A stretch of 64,000 bases of DNA from Pseudomonadota bacterium (GTDB lineage Bacteria; Pseudomonadota; Alphaproteobacteria; Rhodospirillales; Magnetospirillaceae), in assembly GCA_021781575.1 (NCBI GenBank), contig JAJXWP010000002.1, positions 124,001 through 188,000 of the forward strand, written 5' to 3'. Positions 46,404-56,513 of the stretch are shown here, piece by piece; the first letter of the stretch is position 1, and every line of letters starts with the position of its first letter. The notes under the pieces were generated by a model, which did no database searches, had not been told where the DNA came from, and saw only the letters and a program-made list of their open reading frames with translations. Made by a program: the position numbers and the translations under genes.

Positions 46404-48056
46404 TTATCGGAACATGACGAATGCTTTCTGCAAGGTGATCCATATTCCCCAGGCGAGCGGGATCCATACCGCCATCCAGGCCGCGGCGACCCGCCAACTA
46501 TGGCTGAGTTCTCGGGCCACGGCGACGTTGTCGTCAACAAAATGGGGGTGGGTGTCGTCCGCCGCCTGTTTTTCCTCGGCCACCTCTTCCGGACTCATGT
46601 GCAGCGTTTCGGACACCGGGCGGACCAGCCAATTGCAGAGGAATCCCAGCAGCAACAAGGCGGAGAGGATGTACATGGTTATGTTGTAGGCGTGGCTGCG
46701 GGCCACCCCGTGGGCCAGCTGATATTCGCGGATGTAATTGACCAGAACCGGGCCGAGGACGCCGGCGGTCGCCCATGCGGTCATCAGCCGGCCGTGGATG
46801 GCGCCCACCATCTTGGTGCCGAACATATCGGCCAGATAGGCCGGTACGGTGGAGAAGCCGCCGCCATACATGGACAGGATGATGCAGAAGGCGCCGACGA
46901 AGAGCGCCAGCGCGCTGCCTTGGGCCATCCAGGGGACTGAGGCGTAGAGAACGAAGCCGAGCAGGAAGAACGTATAATAGGTGGCCTTGCGCCCCACCTT
47001 GTCGGACAGCGAGGCCCAGAAGAAACGGCCGCCGATATTGAACAGCGACAACAGGCCGGTGAAGCCGGCGGCCACCGCGGCGATCTGTCCCTTCTGCAAC
47101 GGACTAAGGTCGTTGAAGGAGGCGTCGATGCCGATCAGTTTGCCGCCGAATACTTCCTGCAGCATCGGCGACGCCATCCCGATGATTCCGATACCGGCGG
47201 TTACGTTCAGCGTGAGGACCGCCCACACCAGCCAGAATTGCGGAGTCCTCCAGGCGACGTCGAGATGAACATGCTTGTCCATCATCAGCGAACCCTTGCT
47301 GCCCGTTGGCGGCGGCGTCCAGCCGGCGGGGGCCCAGCCGGCGGGTGGCAGGCGGTAGCCCAGGGCGCCACCCACCATGAAGACCAGATAGATGGCCGCC
47401 AATACCAGGAATGTCTGCCAGACGCCCACCGAGGTGGGAGTGGCGAAATGCTTCATCAGCTTGTCGGCCAGCGGTGCGCCGATCATCGCGCCGCCACCGA
47501 AGCCCATGATGGCCATGCCTGTGGCCATGCCGCGGCGGTCGGGAAACCACTTGATCAGAGTCGAAACGGGCGAAATATAGCCCAACCCCAGCCCGACCCC
47601 GCCGATGACGCCGGAGCCGAGCCACAATAGCCAGATCTGGTGCACGGCGACACCGAATGCCGAGACAACCAGGCCGCCGCACCAGCACAGGGCAGCGACG
47701 AAGCCGGCCTTGCGCGGTCCCGCTCGCTCCAGCCAGCCGCCCCAGATGGCGGCCGACGAGCCGAGGAAGACGAAGAACAGGGTGAACACCCAACCGAGCA
47801 TGGATATCTTCCAGTCGCAACTGGTGGTGATCACCTCTTGAAAGAAGCTCATGCTCTGGGGACAGGCGATGGGCTCGGTGATGCCGACCGCCTTCGACAG
47901 CGGCAACCAGAACACGGAAAAGCCGTAAGCCATTCCGAGGCAGAGATGGATCGCCAATGCCGCGGGGGGAACCAGCCACCGGTTGAAGGCCGGGCTGGCG
48001 ATGCTGCGTTCTCGGGCCAACAGGCCGGGCAAATGCCCAACATGAATGCTGCTCAT
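46404..48056 (-). CDS. OFA-family MFS transporter, probable formate/oxalate transporter
   Basis: 550 residues with twelve predicted membrane segments and an unusually long central loop. Motifs VAWRTPQFWLVWAVLTLNVTAGIGIIGMASPMLQ, PVSTLIKWFPDRRGMATGMAIMGFGGGAMIG and GRFFWASLSDKVGRKATYY are those of the oxalate/formate antiporter family. The ATG at 48056 follows GAGGAG. Lying directly upstream of fdsG on the same strand, it probably imports formate, or exchanges it, for the dehydrogenase; the actual substrate is inferred from context. Confidence 0.88.
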   Translation of the reverse strand: MSSIHVGHLPGLLARERSIASPAFNRWLVPPAALAIHLCLGMAYGFSVFWLPLSKAVGITEPIACPQSMSFFQEVITTSCDWKISMLGWVFTLFFVFLGSSAAIWGGWLERAGPRKAGFVAALCWCGGLVVSAFGVAVHQIWLLWLGSGVIGGVGLGLGYISPVSTLIKWFPDRRGMATGMAIMGFGGGAMIGAPLADKLMKHFATPTSVGVWQTFLVLAAIYLVFMVGGALGYRLPPAGWAPAGWTPPPTGSKGSLMMDKHVHLDVAWRTPQFWLVWAVLTLNVTAGIGIIGMASPMLQEVFGGKLIGIDASFNDLSPLQKGQIAAVAAGFTGLLSLFNIGGRFFWASLSDKVGRKATYYTFFLLGFVLYASVPWMAQGSALALFVGAFCIILSMYGGGFSTVPAYLADMFGTKMVGAIHGRLMTAWATAGVLGPVLVNYIREYQLAHGVARSHAYNITMYILSALLLLGFLCNWLVRPVSETLHMSPEEVAEEKQAADDTHPHFVDDNVAVARELSHSWRVAAAWMAVWIPLAWGIWITLQKAFVMFR

Positions 48057-48100
48057 GGGTCTCCTCGGTCGTTGTTCTCCCACGGGCGGAGCCCGCACCT

Positions 48101-48142
48101 GGGGAATGACCGGCTCGTTGAATTCACCGGTTCTTATTCCCC
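48101..48142. promoter_or_regulatory. Inverted repeat in the formate-operon leader
   Basis: GGGGAAT (48101-48107) and ATTCCCC (48136-48142) are exact complements, with an inner pair ACCGG and CCGGT. It lies 45-86 bases ahead of the transporter start in the only sizeable non-coding gap of the cluster (48057-48198), which must hold the operon promoter. A second small stem (CGGGC/GCCCG, 48083-48095) lies nearer the start. Candidate operator or leader hairpin. Confidence 0.5.
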
Positions 48143-48198
48143 GAACTAAAACAATTAGGGAGCTTGGGCGCTGACTTGTACCGAGAAATGTCGAAGAC

Positions 48199-49101
48199 TT
48201 ATTCGAATTTGTCGAATATGCCGGCAAGGGCCCGCGCTTCATCGGTCAGCGCTTCGACCATCGGCGAGCCTGGCTCACGCGCCAGGGTGATCAGGCCGGT
48301 CGCCCAGACCACCGACGGCTCGGTCAACTCCAGCACACGCATGCCCTCGGGGGTGCCGATCAGGTCGAGCACACTGCGTGGTACGATGCTCGACCATGAG
48401 CCCGCGCAGACATGGGCCAGCATGCTGATGATGGAATTGGTCTCCATCGTCGGTTGCGGCCGGCAGCCCAAGCCGGTGAACACGGAATTGATGGTCTTGC
48501 GGTTCTGCATGTCGGGGGTCAACAGGCACAGCGGGATTTCGGCCGCCTGCCGCCAGGTGATGCTCTCCCGCCCGTCCAGTGCCGAGCTGGCGGCGGTGAT
48601 CAGGACATGGGTCTCCTTCCACAAGGGCTGGGTCGCCAAATCCTCGGCATTCGCCGATTCCAGGTAGGCGATCGCTCCGTCGACAGCGAAACTGCGTAGT
48701 CGGGTGAGGATCTCGGGAGTGCTGAGCGACAGCACCTCGATGGTGACCATGGGATAGCGGCGCGAAAACGCCGATGTCAGAGATGCCACCACCGTCAGCG
48801 CGGTCGGGATGACCGCCAGGCGCAGCCGTCCTGTCAGGCCGCTACGCGACTTCGCCAACGCCTGCTTCAGGTCATTGGCGCTTGCCGCCATGCGCCGGGC
48901 ATATTCAAGCACACATCGCCCTTCGGGGGTCAGCGAGGTGAAGGTTTTGCCGCGTTCGACCACCGCCACGCCGACTTCGCGTTCCAGTTCGCGAATTGCC
49001 GCCGACAGGGTCGAGGCCGAGATGTTGCAGACCGCGGCCGCCCGTCCGAAGTGCTTCTCCTTCGCCAGGGCGATGAGATAGAGGTATTTCCGCGATATCA
49101 T
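48199..49101 (-). CDS. LysR-family transcriptional regulator, probable regulator of the formate operon
   Basis: 300 residues. The winged-helix domain (1-65) reads FGRAAAVCNISASTLSAAIRELEREVGVAVVERG, followed by the LysR effector domain. It lies directly upstream of, and on the same strand as, the transporter-fds genes; FdsR-type LysR regulators next to fds operons are known in Cupriavidus. Its own stop region contains a perfect T-N11-A inverted repeat (48201-48217). Effector unknown; formate is a guess. It may be co-transcribed with hemB, whose stop is 22 bases upstream. Confidence 0.92.
   Translation of the reverse strand: MISRKYLYLIALAKEKHFGRAAAVCNISASTLSAAIRELEREVGVAVVERGKTFTSLTPEGRCVLEYARRMAASANDLKQALAKSRSGLTGRLRLAVIPTALTVVASLTSAFSRRYPMVTIEVLSLSTPEILTRLRSFAVDGAIAYLESANAEDLATQPLWKETHVLITAASSALDGRESITWRQAAEIPLCLLTPDMQNRKTINSVFTGLGCRPQPTMETNSIISMLAHVCAGSWSSIVPRSVLDLIGTPEGMRVLELTEPSVVWATGLITLAREPGSPMVEALTDEARALAGIFDKFE
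48201..48217. promoter_or_regulatory. Possible LysR-type binding site (T-N11-A)
   Basis: ATTCGA and TCGAAT are separated by five bases and contain the T-N11-A core of LysR sites. It overlaps the last codons of the lysR gene, about 145 bases ahead of the transporter start. It could be a chance product of coding for IFDKFE. Confidence 0.35.
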
Positions 49102-49123
49102 CCGACCCGGCGCCCCGGCCGTG

Positions 49124-51425
<2,302 letters not shown>

Positions 51426-51731
51426 CTATGTGGTTCCTGATTACCGTTGTTTAAACGAGAAAACACCCTTGCTACATGGCAAGTCAAGAGGTTGCCAACA
51501 AATTAGAGTGCAATATATTTCTAATATACAGTAATTGTGTGTGTAACGGCATCGTCGCGATGTAGCCCTGGGGACTGCCAAGTCTCGATGACAGAGGCGT
51601 GTCGAGAGTTGATCGGCCCGGTGAGCGGATCCGATCACCCAGGCATGGTATGGAAGAACGCGATTCCCCGGCAGAACATCAGAGCCTGACGGTGCAAGCC
51701 TGGGCCTTCCACGCTTTACGAGATTTCCCGT
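51426..51731 (-). promoter_or_regulatory. metY leader and metY/outer-membrane-protein intergenic region
   Basis: A 306-base gap without a convincing gene. On the minus strand a TTGACT -35-like hexamer (51482-51487) has no good -10. Two short stems share the same bases and exclude each other: CTTGC/GCAAG (51468-51483) and GGCAA/TTGCC (51478-51496). An A/T-rich part lies around 51500-51540. I tested it by eye against the SAM-II riboswitch pattern common before alphaproteobacterial met genes and saw no match. Confidence 0.4.
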
Positions 51732-53294
51732 TCAGAAGGCGACGTTCACTCGAAAAAAGGCCTGATTGCGGCCATAGTCCGCGTACTCGCTGACCGAGGT
51801 GCGGACCGTGTAGCGGTAATCGCATCCAAGCGTCACATACTCGGTAAGCGAATAGCGCAGGCCGACCGAGAAATCGCCTTCGTCGTCGTTACGCGACGTA
51901 TCGACGAATTCGGCGCGGGCAACGGCGGCGCGGAGGATGCCGGTAAGGTTTTCCGTCAGCGCCTGTTCGATGCGGCCTCCGACGATGTTGTAGATGTAGC
52001 CCGGGCTTCCTGGCAGGGTCGTCTCTTCCAGAGACCGATTGAAGAATAAAACCATGACGGTCTCATAGGTCGGTTCCCACCGGAGATAGGCGGTGGCGAC
52101 CGAGGTGTTCACATCTCGGAACCAGGTATCCTGGTAATCGCGGGTGGTGCCCCCGACATAGGCGTCGCCGGTAAGTTGTTCGGTGATCCGCAGGACAGCG
52201 CCGAGCCCGACCTCGGCGCCCTGGGAGCTTCGCGCATATCCGAAGTTGTCGATCCGCTGCTGGTATTCGTGGAACACGCCGGAGGCCTTGATGTAAGGGC
52301 GGAATGCCGGGTCCAGGTCGTACTGAACCAGTCCGCCGAACGAATAGCGTTCGCGGTTGCGGTCCGTCTGGTCGATCTCGCCATAGGAACCCATCACATT
52401 GCCGAAGGTGAGTTGCTCGGCGGAACCTCCCAGGCGGATCGAATACGAACCGATATTGTGGGCGATGCCGGCATAGGCGTTCAACTGGGTGTAAGGTGTC
52501 GGGGAAAGGCCGGCCACCGCATCGGGCGAGGCCCGGTCTTCATGGTCTTGCAGCGCCAGCAGGCCAAGAAGGATTTGCGTCGTGTCGCTGGCATCGATCC
52601 GCCCCTCGGTGCTGACATGCCAATCGGCGGTGTTTTCCCGACTGTGTTCATAGTAGCCGGTGAGATCGGTCTGCGCTTCGGCGACGAACTCGTTCTTCTC
52701 CCAGTTGGACTGCAAAATAGCGCGCGGCGAAACGGTGGCGACTCCGTCCGCGCGGGTCGAATGGTTCGTGGCGTAAATGTTGTCGTCGTAGAAGATGCCG
52801 CTCTTGATATCGGAATAAAGAGTGAAGTCGCCGATGCGCTGGCCATGGGTAATCGGGGCGGGCTGGGTGGTGGCGGCTTCTCCGTGCTCCCAGGTCGGAG
52901 CCACCGGCGCGGTGCGTGGATCTACCGCCGCAATCTGTCCCAGGGCGGCGCTGACCGCCTCGGCCACCGCGTGGTGCTGCGAGGGGGGCGCAGCAGCGAT
53001 GATCCGGTCGGCGATGGCGCGGTAGATAGGCATGTTGGCGCCGACAAAGCCAGGCACCGGCGCCGCCGCGGCGCGGGCGAGGGCAACCGCGGCGGCGGCA
53101 TTCGCCGCCAGGTCCGGCGAGGCGGTCAATATCATATCGAGTTCGCGCAATAGCGCGGCCGGCCCGTCGACCGCCGCCCGGTCAAGCTGGCCGGCGACTG
53201 CTATGGGGGAAGGGACCTGGGCCTGTACCGGTGAATTCGTCGCTAGCACGATGCCGACGGAGGCAAGTGCGGATAGCAGCTTTGGGAATGACAT
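51732..53294 (-). CDS. Outer-membrane beta-barrel protein (BBP2-like)
   Basis: 520 residues. A Sec signal (MSFPKLLSALASVGIVLATNSPVQAQ) is followed by an alanine-rich helical region (about 27-135) and then alternating strands to the end, closing in the aromatic FFRVNVAF that marks outer-membrane proteins. The barrel region resembles the putative beta-barrel BBP2 family (for example IFYDDNIYAT near its start). The substrate or partner is unknown. The ATG at 53294 follows AGGGGA. The N-terminal helical extension is unusual. Confidence 0.8.
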   Translation of the reverse strand: MSFPKLLSALASVGIVLATNSPVQAQVPSPIAVAGQLDRAAVDGPAALLRELDMILTASPDLAANAAAAVALARAAAAPVPGFVGANMPIYRAIADRIIAAAPPSQHHAVAEAVSAALGQIAAVDPRTAPVAPTWEHGEAATTQPAPITHGQRIGDFTLYSDIKSGIFYDDNIYATNHSTRADGVATVSPRAILQSNWEKNEFVAEAQTDLTGYYEHSRENTADWHVSTEGRIDASDTTQILLGLLALQDHEDRASPDAVAGLSPTPYTQLNAYAGIAHNIGSYSIRLGGSAEQLTFGNVMGSYGEIDQTDRNRERYSFGGLVQYDLDPAFRPYIKASGVFHEYQQRIDNFGYARSSQGAEVGLGAVLRITEQLTGDAYVGGTTRDYQDTWFRDVNTSVATAYLRWEPTYETVMVLFFNRSLEETTLPGSPGYIYNIVGGRIEQALTENLTGILRAAVARAEFVDTSRNDDEGDFSVGLRYSLTEYVTLGCDYRYTVRTSVSEYADYGRNQAFFRVNVAF

Positions 53295-53917
53295 CCTGGG
53301 TCCCCTGAGATGAGCCGTAGAACTCCGAGATCCTGTCCCCCCCAAAACAAGACGTAAGAAGAATTCCGAGATTTAAAATAATTCGAGTTATTGTATCGGA
53401 AAGCGACGTAATACACGCTGTCTCTGAAATTATTCTAGAGAAGCAGCTTGCCTATACTATAGCAAAATAGGGAAACGGGTAACCATGAAGTTGTCGTCAG
53501 AGGCGGCCGGACTACCCGTGCCATCGGATTGCCTTGCCGTAGTCAGAAAGGCATTGGCGGCAATCTTGAGTGCAGCGATCGAGGGCGCAAGGCGTGGCAT
53601 TCCGCCGACGTCTGCCACGCGCATTGTGCGCGGCTGACGCGCCGCGCGAGCATGCGGTGGTTTTGAGATCGGGACGGTGCCGAGTGACCGCGAGGAACAT
53701 TGAAAGTCCTCGTGCCTCGTCGATCCGCGCGCCCACCGAGAATACGTCTAATTATCAAAAGTGGCGCGCGCCTAAATGTGAATCAACCCAAGATTAATCT
53801 GCATCAAGGCGACAACGTCGAATCGGTGATAGCCGTTGTGGTCATACGCAGGCGTTCCATGGATGGAGCGGTTGCGGCATGGGAGGAGGTCCTCGGTCTG
53901 AGCAAGGAGACTATCCA
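53295..53917. other. 623-base region with one small possible gene and regulatory-like sites
   Basis: A/T-rich for about 190 bases upstream of the outer-membrane gene, then GC-rich. It contains a TATACT -10-like hexamer (53453-53458), the possible 50-codon gene at 53485-53637, and an FNR/FixK-like sequence TTAATCTGCATCAA (53794-53807; one mismatch to TTGAT-N4-ATCAA). Longer open frames here overlap each other on both strands and none has convincing codon use. Confidence 0.4.
53485..53637 (+). CDS. Possible 50-residue protein
   Basis: Starts MKLSSEAAGLPVPSDCLAVV and continues with an amphipathic helix RKALAAILSAAIEGARRG. A GGGAAACGGG stretch lies before the ATG and a TATACT -10-like hexamer 27 bases upstream of it. 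It could be a small helical peptide; its reality rests only on these signals. No family recognised. Confidence 0.3.
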   Translation: MKLSSEAAGLPVPSDCLAVVRKALAAILSAAIEGARRGIPPTSATRIVRG

Positions 53918-54445
53918 ATGCTCGAACTGGACAACGAAAAGACGCGCGCCGTTCTTCTTCATAGGTGCCGCCTCTCAATTGTGTTGATCATTGCTATGGC
54001 CGCGATCGGCTATGTCGCCGCTTCCGGCTTGGCAGGCTCACCAGCAACCACGGCCAAGGCGCCCCCGCTGGCTGCCAGCCTGGAAGATGGCGCGCCGGTA
54101 TGCACCGAGTACAGCCTCGGCCGACTGACCGCCGCATCGCGGCTTGCCGATCCAAACCGTAAGCTTCTCATCGCAGCCCAGTCAGCCCTTGCGCCCGGTT
54201 TCAAATCCGGCAAGGCGACGGACGGGCTGCGCCTGTTGGCCGATTACCAGGCCGAAATGGAGGCGGTGAAACCCAACCAGCTGGCGGCCGCTGCCTATCT
54301 GGCCATGGCCAGTACCATTCCTTTGAATCTGAAGGTGGTCGAACGCGTCAACAGCCTCTTGTGTGTAACCGCCAGTCCGGTTGTCGCCAAATCGGTAGCC
54401 GCCAATGCAGCTGCTCAGTGGCAGCAAATGCATGGCGGAAAGTGA
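53918..54445 (+). CDS. Unrecognised membrane-anchored or exported protein, 175 residues
   Basis: A good ribosome-binding site (AAGGAGA) precedes the ATG at 53918. Basic residues then a hydrophobic segment (LSIVLIIAMAAIGYVAASGLAG, about 17-38) anchor the protein; the rest is an alanine-rich helical domain outside the membrane with two cysteines (APVCTEYSL and SLLCVTAS) that could form a disulfide. No family recognised. It lies seven bases ahead of the Tat-type glycine-rich gene, first of a same-strand run of small exported proteins. Confidence 0.6.
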   Translation: MLELDNEKTRAVLLHRCRLSIVLIIAMAAIGYVAASGLAGSPATTAKAPPLAASLEDGAPVCTEYSLGRLTAASRLADPNRKLLIAAQSALAPGFKSGKATDGLRLLADYQAEMEAVKPNQLAAAAYLAMASTIPLNLKVVERVNSLLCVTASPVVAKSVAANAAAQWQQMHGGK

Positions 54446-54452
54446 GGCTGCC

Positions 54453-55145
54453 ATGCGCAAGTCCAACTTCAACTCGGAACGTGAAACTTCCCGAAATCTT
54501 CGGTTGGCGCCGCAGTGCTGTGGTCTGGCGCTCACATCCCGCCGCGCGCTCCTCGGAGCAGTCCTGGGCTTGTTGGTCGGCGCCTCGCTCACCGCCAAAG
54601 CCCTCGCTCAGAGAGCGGCCGGCGGCGGGCATGCGGGAGGCGGGGAGAGCGGCGAGGCCCAGCCAAGGACGCCGAGCGAACGCGCCCAGGATACCTATCA
54701 GAAGGAGAAGCAGGTGCTCGGCGACGGCGTCAACGTTGGTGGCCGGGGCAATACACCGCAACAGGCCGGTCCGAGCTATGATCGTCGACCGACCTATGGC
54801 GGTGGTGGCGGTGCCCCGCCGTCGGGTGGCGGTAGTGGTGGTAACCCGTCCTCGGGTGGCGGTGGTAGCGGTGGCGGTGGCGGTGGCGGTGGCGGTGGCG
54901 GTGGTAACTCGCCGTCGGGTGGCAGTGGCGGCGGTGCGCCGCCGTCGGGTGGCAGTGGCGGCGGTGGTCTGTCGTCGGGTGGTGGTGTTGGTGGTGGTGG
55001 CGGCGCCCAGCCCCCCAACGGCGCCCAGCCATCCTATTACCCTCCTTATGATTCTGGCATCTACGGTGGAGCCGGTGGCGGCGAGCATTTCATTCACAGT
55101 AACCCAGGCTATTGGGATGTTGACCCGAAAGTACTGCGCAAGTGA
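54453..55145 (+). CDS. Exported glycine-rich low-complexity protein with Tat-like signal
   Basis: 230 residues. The signal SRRALLGAVLGLLVGASLTAKA has the twin-arginine S-R-R-x-L-L form. Residues 60-95 are charged (TPSERAQDTYQKEKQVLGDG); residues about 110-190 are repeats of GGGGSGG, PPSGGSGG and similar, with a 12-glycine run; the C-terminal 40 residues (PSYYPPYDSGIYGG...) are tyrosine-rich. The DNA has matching tandem repeats (54800-55010), prone to slippage. In-frame starts at 54405 and 54432 also exist. A structural, envelope or matrix role is a guess. Confidence 0.6.
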   Translation: MRKSNFNSERETSRNLRLAPQCCGLALTSRRALLGAVLGLLVGASLTAKALAQRAAGGGHAGGGESGEAQPRTPSERAQDTYQKEKQVLGDGVNVGGRGNTPQQAGPSYDRRPTYGGGGGAPPSGGGSGGNPSSGGGGSGGGGGGGGGGGGNSPSGGSGGGAPPSGGSGGGGLSSGGGVGGGGGAQPPNGAQPSYYPPYDSGIYGGAGGGEHFIHSNPGYWDVDPKVLRK

Positions 55146-55277
55146 CTGTGAAACACCATCGGTAGTGGGAGAGGAGGAATAAACTGATAAATCGTATTAT
55201 AAGTGTGGCGAAGTCTTCGAGAGTCGTGGCCCATATGGGTGCGGGCGGCGACTCCGGGACGAAGGGATCGGGCAGGG

Positions 55278-55478
55278 GTGACACTGACCCCGCCCATAGA
55301 CCTATCGGCGATCTTTCTCAACTCGGCATCGGAAGCCACCACTCCGGTGACCTCCGACTCGATGAGTAACCTCTGTGCCTTCATGGGTCTGCCCGCTTTG
55401 CCCGCAGATCATGCCCTGCAACTCGCCGAGAAGGTGGATGCGGTTCGCGCGGCGTTCGAGGCCGCCGGCGATGACTGA
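55278..55478 (+). CDS. Possible 66-residue protein
   Basis: Open frame from a GTG (VTLTPPIDLSAIFLNSASEA) or, for only its last 38 residues, from the ATG at 55362; ends ALQLAEKVDAVRAAFEAAGDD, a plausible amphipathic helix. Third-position GC is host-like in this frame. The ATG at 55362 overlaps the stop of another frame (ATGAGTAA) that runs behind a strong ribosome-binding site at 55172-55179 which has no ATG after it. Either frame could be the remnant of a gene. Confidence 0.3.
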   Translation: MTLTPPIDLSAIFLNSASEATTPVTSDSMSNLCAFMGLPALPADHALQLAEKVDAVRAAFEAAGDD

Positions 55479-55601
55479 CCGGCCGGAGGGTCAGCCTCGC
55501 CGCGCGACGGCCCGGCACGGCCGCGCTATTGCAATAAACAAAAGCAGCACGGGAGAAACGCCAGGATTTGCCTTCAGCCCCCTTAGCACGGAGTTTCCAC
55601 G

Positions 55602-55868
55602 ATGAAGTCAGGAAAGCTTGCACTGATTATCGCCGGCCTGCTGGCGGTCACGGCGTTCGGCGCTGTCAATGTCGCCTCGGCCCAGGATCAGATCCGTGAC
55701 CGCGACCGGTTGCAGACTCCGGACCAGGACCGGACCAAGGACCAGATCCGGGACCGCCTGCATGACGGCACAGGGACGACGAGCACCACCACAACCACCA
55801 CCACTCCGGACCAGGACCGGACCAGGGACCAGATCCGTGACCGCCTGCACGACGGTAGCGGCAAATAA
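55602..55868 (+). CDS. Exported Asp/Arg-repeat protein, paralogue 1
   Basis: 88 residues. A clear Sec signal (GKLALIIAGLLAVTAFGAVNVASA) is followed by DQIRDRDRLQTPDQDRTKDQIRD and a near-copy of the same unit, separated by a threonine-rich spacer of about ten residues. The mature part has almost no hydrophobic residues and must be disordered. Its DNA contains a 55-base direct repeat (55716-55770 and 55803-55857, four differences). GGAG precedes the ATG. Paralogue of the next gene. Function unknown. Confidence 0.65.
   Translation: MKSGKLALIIAGLLAVTAFGAVNVASAQDQIRDRDRLQTPDQDRTKDQIRDRLHDGTGTTSTTTTTTTPDQDRTRDQIRDRLHDGSGK
55716..55857 (+). repeat. 55-bp direct repeat inside the Asp/Arg-repeat gene
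   Basis: Units at 55716-55770 and 55803-55857 begin ACTCCGGACCAGGACCGGAC and differ at four positions. They encode TPDQDRT(K/R)DQIRDRLHDG twice. The near-identity of DNA, not just protein, points to a recent internal duplication. Confidence 0.85.
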
Positions 55869-56065
55869 ATTGAATGGTGGCCCAGAAGCGGAATGGCGTT
55901 GGCGGCGGTCGACGACCGTCGCCGAGGCTCATCAACCGCCAATCCTGAGCTTGGCCCATGCCGGCGGTATCGCCCGGCGGCGACCACCGTCGGCCCCGGT
56001 AAGAAGACGATGCGGGGGCGGTAATTCGAATCCAGGTTTTTCACTGTCACCAAGGAGTTGTCGAG

Positions 56066-56443
56066 ATGAAAATCGGAAAACTTCCATTGGTCATTGCCAG
56101 CCTGTTCGCCGTTACGGCGTTCGGTGCCCTCGACGTCGCGTCGGCCCGGGACCAGATCCGCGACCGCGATCGGGACCAACTTCAAACCCCTGACCAGGAT
56201 CGGACCCGCGACCGGTTGCGCGATGGATCTTGCGGTACCGGTCCCTGCACGGGGAGCGCGACCACGCCCGGAGATCCGTCCATGACGCAGGATAGAGATC
56301 GAACCAGGGATCGGCTGCGGGAACGTGATAGATCGCGCGATGGCTCCTGCAGCGGCGCGGCCTGCGGCGGCGGGCCGGGGGCGGCAGGCCCCGGCGGCCC
56401 CGGCTACGGTCATTCTGGCGGCCCCGGCACCTCCGGGAATTAG
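56066..56443 (+). CDS. Exported Asp/Arg-repeat protein, paralogue 2
   Basis: 125 residues. The signal GKLPLVIASLFAVTAFGALDVASA matches paralogue 1 closely at DNA and protein level, followed by RDQIRDRDRDQLQTPDQDRT and RDRLRDG units. It adds cysteine-containing spacers (GSCGTGPCTG and GSCSGAACGGG) and a Gly/Pro-rich end. The paired CX4C spacers could form disulfides or bind metal. AAGGAG lies before the ATG. Function unknown. Confidence 0.65.
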   Translation: MKIGKLPLVIASLFAVTAFGALDVASARDQIRDRDRDQLQTPDQDRTRDRLRDGSCGTGPCTGSATTPGDPSMTQDRDRTRDRLRERDRSRDGSCSGAACGGGPGAAGPGGPGYGHSGGPGTSGN

Positions 56444-56513
56444 AACGGAACGGAACGGGGGCGGACTGGCGACCGCCGTCCGCCCCCGCCATTGTCATCA
56501 GGGAGTGCCTGAC

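Noticed and set aside
51426-51560. SAM-II riboswitch before metY
   Set aside because: Expected in alphaproteobacterial met genes, but the conserved pseudoknot pattern is not visible on the minus strand.
54800-55010. Tandem repeats resembling a CRISPR or VNTR array
   Set aside because: Units are in-frame glycine/serine codons of variable length with no unique spacers; they belong to the glycine-rich protein.
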